From Azolla caroliniana (Eukaryota; Polypodiophyta), in NCBI GenBank assembly GCA_043228905.1, contig JBHGNT010000018.1:11656001-11720000 (forward strand): a DNA stretch of 64,000 bases, in the 5' to 3' direction. This document shows, one piece after another, positions 29,633 to 39,932 of this stretch. Within the stretch, counting starts at the first letter, position 1. Each line of letters begins with the position of its first letter. A program made the translations under genes and the position numbers. The notes under the pieces were generated by a model. The model saw nothing but the letters and a program-made list of their open reading frames with translations. It was not told the origin of the DNA and made no database searches.

Positions 29633-30515
29633 GGTTAGCACTTTCACTCATCTTCTAGGATATCTAGAATACTCTGGTCCAGGGGTTCCAACAGTTCATC
29701 GGGTAGCTGCTCCATCTGCTTCTACTATCGTTGCTCCAATCACTGTTGTTGCTATAGTTGTGGTTGTTGCTCTCCGGCCTGATCCTCCTCCCCGACTTCA
29801 TACGCTCCCGGCTCTCTGGATCTTGGCCCCTACGGCTCTGGCTCCTCCGTCCTTGGCTTTTCCTGTTGCTCCCGTTCTTCTTCTGTTGCCTACTTTCGGC
29901 TGCTCCACTTGGGCTTTGTCTGGCTGGCCTCCTCCACTTCCGGCTACATTCGGTGGCTGCTCCGGAGATTGCTCTCCGTCACTGATGTTGATTGTTGCCG
30001 TCATTTGCGATGCCACCTGCTATCTACGCTCCCGCATGTATCGCTCAAATTGGAGTTGAGTGGCAAGCAGGGTCCCACGGTTAGCCCCTTCACTCATCTT
30101 CCAGGATATCCAGAATACTTTGGTCTAGGGGTTCCAATGGTTCATCGGGTAGTTGCTCCATCTACTTCTGCTGTTGTTGCTCTAATCGCTGTTGTTGCTG
30201 TAGTTGTGGCTACTGCTCTCCGGCCTGATCCTCCTCCCTGGCTTCATAAGCTCCCGACTCTTTGGATCTTGGCCCCTCTAGCTCTAGCTCCTCCGTCCTT
30301 GGCTTTTCCTGTTGCTCTCGTTCTGCTTCTGCTGCCTACATCCAGTTGCTCCACTTGGGCTTCGTTTGGCTCGCCTCCTCCGCTTTCGGCTACATTCTGT
30401 GGCTGCTCTGGAGATTGCTCTCCATCACTGATGTTGATTGCCGCCGTCATTTGCGATGCCACCTGTTGTCTACGCTCCCGCATATATCACTCAAATTGGA
30501 GTTGAGTGGCAAACT
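29633..30515 (-). repeat. About 445-bp tandem duplication at the 3' end of K
   Basis: Copies 29633-30077 and 30078-30515 are clearly homologous (CGGCCTGATCCTCCTCCC, GTCATTTGCGATGCCACC and others) but differ by many substitutions. On the minus strand both encode MASQMTA(T/A)INISDGEQSPEQP followed by Gly/Pro/Lys-rich sequence, the C-terminal part of ORF-Y. Confidence 0.88.
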
Positions 30516-31317
30516 GGTCATCATCCAACTGTTCTACCAACTGTCTCACAACCACCAATTGTTCCCCTGCCAGGGACAAAAAATCGTTCGACAACTCCTC
30601 CCTGATGGTTACAATGCTCTCCGCATCCATCTTGTAGATGTTGTCACCATCCTTTCTTTGGTTCTTAACATCCGCTTGCAGTGTTTGTAATTCTGCCGTC
30701 TGTTGTGCCCATTTTGACCACCATTGCACTGAGCTTTCACCAATCATTCTCTTTGTCCTTTCTTTCCATGCTAGCACAATGGCACGGATCCGGCTGAGCC
30801 CCATCTTGGATTTGTACTCCACAACCTGCTTTTCCTCCTTTAACTTCTTTATTAGGCCCGCGGTTGCCTGTGCTTGCACCCCATATTCCATCAATTGGGT
30901 CTGATACGTTGTTTGAACCCTATTCAAAGCCAATTTTGCATGTTCCATCTCATCATAGTGTTGTCCGGTGAGCACCATCCTTTCTCTTGTCGCTTCCTCT
31001 ATCCGCTTTGCCGACTCCACCACCTTCGTTCGTTCTTCCGACAACCCCTCCGTTTTCTTATCTTCTCCTATTGCCGGTCACATTCCACCGTCAACTTCTT
31101 GTGCTCTGCTTCCAAGCGTTTGTGATCCCGGAGCAATCTTTCAAAGTCCTCGGTCTTCTGATTTAACCTCCGGTTGATTTGGGTTCTTGCTTGGTTTTCC
31201 CTGTCTTTTTGTTGTCCGAGTTCTTCTTTCAGTCGTTCAATCTCTCCTTCTACCATCCGTCGCAGCTTATCTTTTTCTTGCAGCAGTTTGTCTTTTTCTT
31301 CTTTTAGCTGGTTGTTG
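29798..31317 (-). pseudogene. K ORF-Y, C-terminal part (coiled coil)
   Basis: Frames at 31068-31317 and 30487-31044 are rich in Glu, Lys, Arg and Gln with heptad-like spacing (GEIERLKEELGQQKDRENQ, EERTKVVESAKRIEEATRERM). They continue the coiled-coil frame that J interrupts at 48613; reading across J is in frame. A WWSKWAQQTAELQTLQADV segment resembles WMAWVTQAAELYTYRVDW in the J copy. The function is unknown. It may be structural or envelope-position-like, but I see no signal peptide or membrane segment. Confidence 0.65.
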
Positions 31318-31771
31318 TGTTATCGATTAGGAACACGGTCTACAGTCAGTCCTTCGACCTAGACCTCAAAGTGACTGCGTTGCAACGAATGGTACCGTCG
31401 TACCGTAATACCTAATGGGATACCTCCCATATCCTAGTACCGTATAAGGGAGACGGCTACAACTGAACTCCTTAGACTGTGCACTAGTAACCACACTGTC
31501 ACTCATGCCTACGCTCTTACGATTATGCTACGCCACCAAGAATCATAGACACATAGTAGATTAACCACAGATATGCACAAGGATCAGAGAAGATAGAACT
31601 CTATTAAGATACGCTTTCTGCATTCAAAATTACACGCTACCTCTATCAGAGGATTTCTACCCTTAATATACACAGGGTCTTTTAGCAGTTCACGCTTCCC
31701 GCGTGAACCGTTTACATGTGTTACGTTTTTACTGCGCTCCTGTCCGTTGGTTACTATTCCAGCGGACAACA
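31318..31771 (-). repeat. J 3' LTR
   Basis: The 454-bp repeat runs from TGTTATCGATTAGGAACACG to GCGGACAACA on the plus strand and matches 48150-48612 throughout, with scattered differences. The inner flank CCTGGCACACC...TGGCACATC resembles the corresponding flank of K and F1/F2. A purine run (minus AAAGGGGTGGG) lies about 35 bp away. Confidence 0.92.
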
Positions 31772-31818
31772 CCTGGCACACCTGTGGCACAGTGCCATGG
31801 CACATCAGACCCACCCCT

Positions 31819-33406
31819 TTAATCTTCCTCCAAAATGGCCCTGATGTTTGGTTCTACTCCGGTGTCCGGGTTCGTGGATAGCGTAATGTCCGTAGATGCG
31901 TCGTTGCGTGGTTCCACTACTTGCTCGGTAGGGCTTCCCATAGTGTTGCTGGCTTCTTGTGTGAGCGGTCCGGGCTCTGCTGGCTCATCTTGTGCTATTG
32001 TGGTTGGTTCAGCCGTCGGCGGGCTCGCGGTAGGTCGAGGTTCTGTCTCATCCGTAACTTCCTCCGTGGTGTCGGCCATAGTCGTACGCTCCGGTGAATG
32101 GGGCTGGGGTTCCTCTTGGTTGGCGGTTTCACTTTCTGGTATTGCGGGGGGCTCCGCTTGTCATTCCGTGTTGTCCACCGTAGCGGTTATTTCCGGTGAC
32201 ATGGGCTGAGGTTCCTCTTGTTCGGCAATATCTGGAATTGGTATCGCGATGGATTCGTCGTTTGTTCGCGTGTTGCCGGCTTGCATGATCTGGTGAAACA
32301 GGTCCTCCTGACTTTCGCCAAAATTGTCTAGTAGGTGCGCGAGTTCCTCGGAGTGTTGGTCCGCTATCGTGTGATAGTCCTGCGCTAGATCCTCGCATAC
32401 TGCCGCAATATTTTCCTCATTGAGTTTGTAGAACCTTCGGCCGTCTTTCCTTCAGTTCTCCCAGTCCACCCGGTATGTATACAATTCCGCCGCTTGTGTG
32501 ACCCATGCCATCCAGCCTTTGTCTAGCGCCGCTTTTAATTGAGCCGTAAACCTCCCCCGATTTGTTTGAAGAAGTATGCGAACGTTGTCGGTTATTGCTT
32601 GGCAACGGTTGCGTGCTTCTTCTACGGTTTTCTTGAGGTTTTCGATTTCATGTTTACTAACCGCCATCGCTTCCTCATAAGTGCTCCTCATTCCTGCCAA
32701 TAGCTGAGATTCCTTCAAATGTAATTCTTCCAGCTTTCCCATTTCATTGTTCAGGCGGATTTCGAGTTGATGCCTCCTCTCCTATTCCCCTACCAGCTGC
32801 TCGTCGAACCATGCTTTCTTCTTGTCTAATAACGCTCAGAGTCCCATAATCGCCGCTTCCGATTTTTTTGGCTTCCTCCCATAGTTTGGCGTTTTCTTCT
32901 TTCGTGCCAGTGTGTTGTCCTACCTCCGCTACAAGTTTCTCTTCAAGGGTCTTCACTGCCTTTCGGCTGTTGGCCCGGATGTCCTTTTCTCTATCCGAGG
33001 ACTGGAGAAATTCGGAGTGGAGACGATCAATCTCCGATTCCGCCAGTTGCAAGGCCCGTTTTGCTTTCGAGGCAATGGCGGTCTGGGCTTCAATTTCTTC
33101 TCTCAGGGCCTCGGCGGCTTTGGTTGTTGGTTGAGTTGCTTGCTTCGCCGTAGTCGCGTTACGTTCCAACTTTGCGATGCATGCGTTGGCCTTTTGTAGC
33201 TCAGCTTGGGTCAGTTTAACAGTCCTCCAGACATTTTTATTTTTAATCGCCATATCCTTGGCGCCCATACTGACCTTTGCCAGTTCCCTATGAACTTCGA
33301 CAAGGGCTGCGTTTAATGGGGGTAGTTCCATCCCCATTCGGTGTATACCAGTGTTCCGCTGTCTACCGACTCTGGCTAACTGCTCCTCATCATCGCTTTC
33401 CGCCAT
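31819..33406 (-). pseudogene. J ORF-Y, C-terminal part (coiled coil)
   Basis: Three adjacent frames (32744-33406, 32452-32742, 31819-32079) continue one another with frameshifts. The 220-codon first part is a long coiled coil (VEVHRELAKVSMGAKDM, AEALREEIEAQTAIASKAKRALQLAESEIDRLHSEF). The middle one has KLEELHLKESQLLAGMRSTYEEAM. The last is Pro/Thr/Glu-rich. Element I separates it from its N-terminal part at 40725-41005. Similar layout in K supports a real gene. No membrane segment or known domain is seen. Confidence 0.65.
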
Positions 33407-33420
33407 TTGTGTTAGCGCGC

Positions 33421-34212
33421 TGTCGTGTTATTACGCAAGTGCGTGTGGAAACGAGGCGGGACCGCGGGGGTCTCGAACCAAAGAGCAAGCGAGGGAGGAG
33501 AAAGAGAGAGAACCGGCTACGCAGGACCGGGGATACACAGGGACACGGCCCTTCAGCACGGAGAACGCGAACGAACACCGACACAGACAGATGCGAATGA
33601 CTAAATATATATATCAAGAATGGCTAACACGACTACAACCCTCGATGGGGCACAGGTTGGTTACAACCGAACAGGCCGGCGAACAGATGCCGATGCCTGT
33701 TCGCTTCAACGCACAAAGGGGTTGCCGGTCGGAGGTGCTGCCGGAAGCACTCGGGCGTTCCTCGAAACAGCGCAAGCCTCCTCGGAACCCTGCACAGAAA
33801 AGCTATGGAGCTCAAGAAGGAAGAAAACAGAGGGCGAAGCGTCCAGAAACGGTCCGACAGCACTTCGTCCTCTCCACGCGAGATCCCCCTGCAATAGCTC
33901 TTTCCTGCTCCTTATATAGGCCGACGAGCAGGCCGTCACGTCAGCTTTATTCCCTGTCCCTTTTTGACAGGGATTCGCTTCGATCTTCACGCATCCTCGT
34001 AGTTACGCCGCCGACTCGTGCCGTCCCTTAGCTCGCGCGCGCGACCGAAGAGACTGTTCGCGCGGTCTTGGTCTCCACTTGTGTCAGGGCCCGTTCCTGC
34101 CGATTATCCTCCTAATTCGCTTCTATGTACAACTTGGAGCTTGCGCGCGTGGAGAACCGGTTCCCACGCCTAGGTGCGCCGATTCCGCCTATGGACGGTT
34201 TTCTTCACGACA
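33421..34212 (-). repeat. I 3' LTR
   Basis: TGTCGTG/CACGACA inverted ends bound it. It is identical to 39933-40724. A TATATAAGG promoter box (minus) lies at about 33913-33919. Long frames on the plus strand in it are not supported as genes. Confidence 0.95.
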
Positions 34213-34227
34213 TCCGCCCCCACCTAA
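34213..34227 (-). other. I polypurine tract
   Basis: The minus strand reads TTAGGTGGGGGCGGA directly before the 3' LTR. Confidence 0.85.
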
Positions 34228-34283
34228 CCGCGCATCCTCCGGTATGCGCCAAGAGAGTTGGGACGGAGAAAACCGGCCCGTCT

Positions 34284-37200
34284 TCATTCCTCGCCCTTCG
34301 GTTCTTCCTCGTTTTCGGATCGTTCGTCGCTGCCGACTAGGAGAGCCGGGTCCGGCTCGTCGTCATGTCGCTTCTTGAACGCTTTGACCCGCTTCCCTGC
34401 AACCGGTATCGCCACTCTCGTGCCGTCAAGTTCCGCCAGGTGATATGTCCCGTTGTCATTGGCGCTCCGTACCACGTAAGGCCCGAACCACCTTCGCGCG
34501 AACTTCCGTGTAGCTCGGTGCTGGTTGTCGAGGCAGCTGTCGTAGACGAGCACCCAGTCACCTTCGTCGATTTTCTTCGGTCGGAGCCGGTGCGTTCGGT
34601 CGAACCGGGCTTTGTTCTTTGTCCTCGCCACCCGGAGCTTCTCCGCAGCCAGTGCCACGTCCTCCGGTCTCCGCTCGAGCTGTCGTATACGTGCGGCCAA
34701 CAACTCCTCCCGGCTCATCTCGTCCCTCCAGTCGACCGTTGCCCACGAGGAGATCGTCCGTTCTATCGGCATGATCGGCTTCTGGCCGAACATGAGCTCC
34801 GTCGGAATGTACCCGGTTACCGAACTGTGCGTGGTCCGGTCTGCCCACAAAGCATAAGGTAGCAGCCGCGGCCAGTTTCCGACTTGGCCTCCGCATGCTC
34901 GAACCAGCGCCTTGACGATCGGTCCATGTCCGCGCTCCACCTTTCCATTCGCCTCCGGATTGTCCGCAGTGGTGAGCGAGAGCTTGACCCCCAGCCGGTC
35001 GAACAGCTCCGCGGCTTCTTCGGCGTCCAACTCCCCTCGGTCAGCCACGATCTTCCCGACGCACCCGTACCGGCATATCACGTCCTCGATTAGGAACCGA
35101 CATACGGCCGCGGTCGTTTTGTTCGGAAGGGCCCGGCCTTCCACCTGGTTCGTCAGATCCTCCCGCGCTAGGACCAGGTACCGCATCTGTCCTACCCCCA
35201 TTGGCATCGTCACCAGATCTACCATCCATTTGAAGTGGATGGTCGGAGGGTACGTGGGGTGAAGCTCGTCCCGATGTCGGACTATGGAGTGCATCTGACA
35301 GCTCTCGCAGGTTGTCACGAACCGATGCACGTCCTGGTACTGCCCCGGCCACCAATACTTCCCCTTCAGTTTCTCAAACGTAGCCCAAGTCCCACGGTGT
35401 CCAGCCCAAGGGCTGTCGTGGTAGGCCGTCAGCAGCTCCTCCTGTTCTTCCTTCGTCGCCACCACCCGGAGCGGAGCGCCGTCCCTCTTCTTCGGGTGCT
35501 TCCATAGATAGCCATCCCGGAGAAAGAACCGGTACGCTTTCTTCCGGATCCGGTTGGCCTCGTCCTTCGTCCATGACGCATCGGGCGTCATTGTCTTCAA
35601 AAACCCACCGATCTGCAGCCACTCCCCGTCGTACTTGCTCGCGTCGAAGTCGTTAAGCGCCGGAGTGCTTGTTCCGTCGGTTGTTACATACGCAGCCTCG
35701 AAGAAGTCCACGCCGACCTCTTCGTCCTCCGAAACCATGCCGCCCTCGTCATCGAATCTCGCCCTTGAAAGCATGTCGGCCATGGCGTTGTCTTTACCGG
35801 AAATGTGCCGTATTTCCGGGTCCAGGGACTTGATGTACGCTATCCACCTGAGCATTGCCAGGTCCGGCGTCGCGCATCCGGAAACCATGCCGAGAATCGG
35901 CATGCAATCCGTCTCTATGATTACCTCTGTCCCGATCAGATAGTCCTTGTCGGCCTTCACCGCCGAAACGATACCCCAGAGTTCGCGTTTAACCTGGGCG
36001 TATCCTCGCTGCCGTTCGCTGAGGACCTTCGCGCCGAATCGGATCGGAAACCGATTGCCGTCCTCGTCTTCTTGGTTGACGACCCACCCGATTCCGGTCG
36101 GACTCGTGTCAACCGTTATGTACACTGGGGTGCCCTTCCTGTAGACGGCCTTTCGGAGCGCCGGTGCTGCCGAAAGAGCCTCCTTCAGCTTCCGGACCGA
36201 CTCCGTGTGCTTGTCTAGCCATTCGAATCTTCGCCCTTTCTTCAATAATCCGTACAGCGGCTCCGCGACGTGCGCGTAATGCGGGATCCATATGTGGTAG
36301 AAGGCGCATGCTCCCAAGAATCTTCGTACTTCCGTGACCGAGCTGCAATCAGGCTTCATCGCGGAGATGGCTTCTATCTTTGCCGGAGACGGTTTCCGGC
36401 CATACGGTCCACATAAATGTCCGACCACCATGATTTCCGACTGCCCGAAGGCTGACTTCTCCCCCGAGAAAGTGAGCCTCGCATCCTCTAGCCTTTGCAG
36501 CACCTTCTCGCAGTCGTCGATGTGCGTTACCACGAATCGCCGGCATCCGTCCGGCCCGATCGTCTCGTCCTTCTCTTCTACCGGGCATCCCTTGATCGGG
36601 ATGTCGTCTAGAAACGGCATGGTGATGTCCGGGATGCAGTCCCTCAGCACCTTGTTCATTGCATTCACCATGTGGGCCACCGAGTTGGTCCCTCCTTGCG
36701 GCAGCGTACACATCCGCACTAGGCCGAGGGGAGTTCGCATCGTCGTAATGTCTCTGCTCTCCACGGCTAGCTGGAACTGGTCGTACCCTGAGTATAGATC
36801 ACCGACCGAGTAAATCGACCTTCCGGCGAAGGCCTCCGCGAACTCGTCTATGGTCGGTCCGATCCCTGCGTTCCGAACGGTCACCCTATTGACCGGTTGC
36901 AAGTCCTGAATGAAGCGCAGTGATCCGTTTTTCTTTGGTACGGTAAACCATCGGTTTGAATACGGGGCGCTCGATGGCTCGAGAATGCCCATATCAACTT
37001 TCTGCTTCAACAACTCCATCAACTTCGGGATGTGAGCTCTCGGAACCGGAATTGGCTTGAGATTCCACGGTACATGCGGTACCGTGAATATCACCATCGG
37101 CTCTACGGTCGTCGGGTCTACGCACCCGTTTTCCTCCGGTGAGAATGCGAAGGCTTTCCCGTGCCTTCCGAGCATCCTCCGAAATCGGTCTTCCTCCGCC

Positions 37201-37765
37201 GGTAGTAGGAACCCGCCCCCACCGATCTTCAGCTCGCGGAGCGTCTCGTTGGTGAAGGTGTGTCCTATGCAGGCCGGATCTCGTAAGCTGGGGTCCGATG
37301 CAACCCCTTTGATTCGGGATTCGCTGCCCTCCGGTAAGGGCGCCGCAACTAGCCTCACCTTCCGGTCCACAGTCTTGTACTTGGTGCTAACTCGGGCCGT
37401 CCGTTCCGACTCGAGCTCTCGACCGAAGTCCGCGATGACTTCGTACATTTCTTCGGAACATACCGGTATCGTCCGGTCTTCGTTAAGGTCTTCTTCGACT
37501 ACCTTCCCCAGCATTCCCAAGGTGTCGTCGAAGGAGACTGCCTCCACGGCTCCGTTGATTTCTTCGTCAGGGCCGAGAACTCCGCACGCTCGAAGTCTCC
37601 CCTCCGTCTTTGTTTTCTCTCGGCCGGCGATGCCGACCCTCGTACATGCTCCGCTGTCGGAGAAGCAAAATTTCCTACCTATTGTACACGGTTTTCTCGT
37701 ACAGATGTGGGGTTTTCCCGGAGCATCCGGACTGTCGCGGCCCCACGCCTTGGCAGTCCTCTCTA
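34284..37765 (-). CDS. pol: I Pol: reverse transcriptase, RNase H, integrase
   Basis: From 37547 the frame gives 1,087 codons, and the same frame is open upstream to the protease stop at 37763-37765. The first non-AUG codon at 37547 is therefore probably not the true start. A linker (KYKTVDRKVRLVAAPLP, about 56-72) precedes RT. RT runs from about 160 to 330 with WFTVPKKNGSLRFIQDLQP, SVGDLYSGYDQF (D250), LPQGGTNSVAHMV and FLDD (312-315). RNase H shows VYITVDTSPTGIGW, QVKRELWGI and IETDCMPIL. Integrase has the HHCC finger (HDSPWAGH...CESCQMH), WMVDLVTMP, VADRGELDAEEAAELF and ANGKVERGHG, and ends with an acidic tail. No catalytic residue is missing. Confidence 0.94.
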
Positions 37766-38443
37766 AAAATCCTCTCGGTTTTCGGAACCGAGGGAGTCGC
37801 GGTTACGTTCGTGGTTCGGCCGTACCGTCAGAAACTGGACCGAATGGCGCCCGTCTTGGCTTTTGACCCTCGCGTAGGCCGAACCATTGTCCAACACCTT
37901 GGTCTCCATCCGCGCCGCCGTGATGTACGGCTCTCCCAGTATGACCGGATGCGAAGACGTCTCCTGCACGAAGAAGTGCTGGTCAATCTCGACGTCGCCG
38001 ATCTTGACTCGCACATTCGGACAGGCCCCGTGCAGCTCCTCGGTGGCGCGCGTTGCCGCCCTTATTTTCCACCCGTGCTTGGTGTTGATCGGCCATTTGC
38101 CCTTCTTATAGAAATCCATGGACATCAAGTTGATCTCCGATCCGTGGTCCACCAAAGCTATCACCGGTTCCTGGACACCGCCGATCTTCACCGGGGTTTC
38201 CGTGGTCGCTCGGGCCCAGTGTGGTCTCGAATAGTGGCTTTCCGCCCACTCGTCTCCCAGCGCCATGTCGTCTAGGTGCGTCGTCCGCACTTCCACTGGT
38301 CTTTCCGGTTCTGTCTCCGTTGACAGCCTCTTCCGTTTCACCAAGTCCACGATGGAGTCGTGGAACTCCTTCTTGGCGATTCCCAGCACCTCTCGTAACG
38401 ACAGCTCCACCTTGCTGTCAAGGATCCGTTCCTCCAGGACCTT
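37763..38443 (-). CDS. I protease
   Basis: The frame is the same as gag, separated by one TGA (38444-38446), and starts KVLEERILDSKVELSLREVL. The active site is ALVDHGSEINLMS, with histidine in place of the usual Ser/Thr after the aspartate, as in element H (IDHESEINLI). The flap-like segment HPVILGEPYI follows. It ends GSENREDF-TAG. There a run of five T allows a -1 slip (TTT-TAG to TTT-TTA) into the pol frame, which is open. Confidence 0.87.
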   Translation of the reverse strand, partial: KVLEERILDSKVELSLREVLGIAKKEFHDSIVDLVKRKRLSTETEPERPVEVRTTHLDDMALGDEWAESHYSRPHWARATTETPVKIGGVQEPVIALVDHGSEINLMSMDFYKKGKWPINTKHGWKIRAATRATEELHGACPNVRVKIGDVEIDQHFFVQETSSHPVILGEPYITAARMETKVLDNGSAYARVKSQDGRHSVQFLTVRPNHERNRDSLGSENREDF

Positions 38444-39889
38444 TCATAAGTCCGTGGTTCTTTCTATCTCCGTCCCCAGACGGTACCCACCCTTCTGGGG
38501 TTTATCTTGCGTACCGGCCCCGCCGGCTTCGTCCCGTCGTGGCCCGGACCGGGTCTCGTATCGTTGTGAGGGCCCGGTCGTCCCGGGTTTCCCCACCCGC
38601 TTCTCTTCTACCAGAGCCTCGTAGTTCCGGCAAGCGGCTTCCACGAAGCCCGTCTTTTCCTCGACCGGGTCGCTCCACCCGGTCATCTCCCGTACCCGTT
38701 TCTCCGCACGGTCCGATTCCTCCCCTTTAAGCCCTGCACCGGCAAGGCCTTCTAGCATCGTCGGCCAGAATCCGGCTTTGCTTTCCTTTCGGCCCTCGCC
38801 GCCCCCGACTCGAATGCCGGCCGACGCCGAGTAGTGGACGGTTTCCGCGTGTCGGGCCGCCGCCTCTTCCATCAACCTTTTCATACCACTTCGCCCGTCG
38901 TTTCGGCTCAGGGCCCTTCGGGTGTCGCTGGCATGCACCCATCCTTCCCACAGGTACACCACCCTGTTCCTCAGCGCCTCCGCGAAGTCGCCGCAGTCCT
39001 TCCGAATGTGGCCGACTTCATCGCACCACATGCACCTGTTTCCTGCCGCCGGCCGTCGGTCACGAGCCGGTTCGCCTCCTTCCCTTCGGGCCTGCGCGAT
39101 TTGGAGGTCCTTTATCGCCTTCGTCAATTCCTCCAGCGTCGCTCCTCCGGTTGAGCCTCTGACTACGCCGGTCGAAGCCGAACCCGTTTCCAACCACTCT
39201 CGGGTCTCTTCCTTTCGCACCTGTGGCGCTGGTTCGAGCTTCCTTGCTGCGACCGAGCCCGACCCGGTTGCCCCGTTATCCGCCCATTCTCGCCGTTTGT
39301 CGAAACGGCCACAGACCTTCCTGACAGCCGCCCAGTCGGTAGTGAGCCCGTCTTCGGTTTCCAGCAAGAGGCCCACTTGCTCCCGATCCCGCTCGTCGAC
39401 CGACTTGACAAACAGTAAGACCCGGCTCGTGTCCAGGATGGTTCGGTCGAGCGCCGAAAGGCGCGCAAAGTTTTCCTCGAACTCCCGGAGGAGTGCCGAC
39501 GCGTTTCTTCCCTTCCCCGGGGATTCCACCCATTCCATGAACCTTCGCTTCGAAAGCCGGAGCGCGTCGTCCAGCCCGTATTTCTCTAGGAGCCGACCTT
39601 TGAACTCTTCCCAGGTACGGCTCTCCGCCCGCACCTCGAGCACCTCCGCATGGATGCTCGGCATTGCCACTCGGGGAAATCCGGCAAGACGCCTTTCTTC
39701 CGGAATGTCCCGCATCAGCATTTCTGCACCGTAGGACGCCAGATACTTCGTGGCATCCCTCCCATCGAACCGGCCGATCGTGCCGACGACCACCTCAATA
39801 GCTCTGTCGAGGGCACCGGTGCCCTCGCGCGCGTTTACAATCCGATCCACGGCCGAAGCCATGGCCTCTGCAAGATCCGACCCCCTCAT
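38444..39889 (-). CDS. gag: I Gag
   Basis: I choose the ATG at 39889 (MRGSDLAEAMASAVD), because the codons upstream run through the primer site into the LTR. The 481-codon product has a helical Gag core (GRDATKYLASYGAEMLM, TWEEFKGRLLEKYGLDD, LREFEENFARLSALDRTIL, LFVKSVDERDREQVGLLLE) and a CCHC-like knuckle (CMWCDEVGHIRKDC). Its C-terminal tail contains LEELTKAIKDLQIAQA before the knuckle and a Trp-containing block (MTGWSDPVEEKTGFVEAACRNYEAL) after it. The core and knuckle are recognisable in element H. It stops at TGA 38444-38446. Confidence 0.92.
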   Translation of the reverse strand: MRGSDLAEAMASAVDRIVNAREGTGALDRAIEVVVGTIGRFDGRDATKYLASYGAEMLMRDIPEERRLAGFPRVAMPSIHAEVLEVRAESRTWEEFKGRLLEKYGLDDALRLSKRRFMEWVESPGKGRNASALLREFEENFARLSALDRTILDTSRVLLFVKSVDERDREQVGLLLETEDGLTTDWAAVRKVCGRFDKRREWADNGATGSGSVAARKLEPAPQVRKEETREWLETGSASTGVVRGSTGGATLEELTKAIKDLQIAQARREGGEPARDRRPAAGNRCMWCDEVGHIRKDCGDFAEALRNRVVYLWEGWVHASDTRRALSRNDGRSGMKRLMEEAAARHAETVHYSASAGIRVGGGEGRKESKAGFWPTMLEGLAGAGLKGEESDRAEKRVREMTGWSDPVEEKTGFVEAACRNYEALVEEKRVGKPGTTGPSQRYETRSGPRRDEAGGAGTQDKPQKGGYRLGTEIERTTDL

Positions 39890-39911
39890 CTTCTGCTCTT
39901 CTGCCGCCTCC

Positions 39912-39929
39912 TTCACGTCGGGTTCACCA
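39912..39929 (-). other. I primer-binding site
   Basis: Three bases inside the 5' LTR the minus strand reads TGGTGAACCCGACGTGAA. Element H has TGCTGATCCCGATGTGAA at the same distance, so the site is conserved. It begins TGG, as expected for a tRNA 3' CCA end, but I cannot name the tRNA. Confidence 0.75.
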
Positions 39930-39932
39930 AGA

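Noticed and set aside
29592-30505. Plus-strand frames (155 and 198 codons) with hydrophobic runs
   Set aside because: Antisense of the Gln/Pro/Lys-rich ORF-Y tail, duplicated because of the 445-bp tandem repeat.
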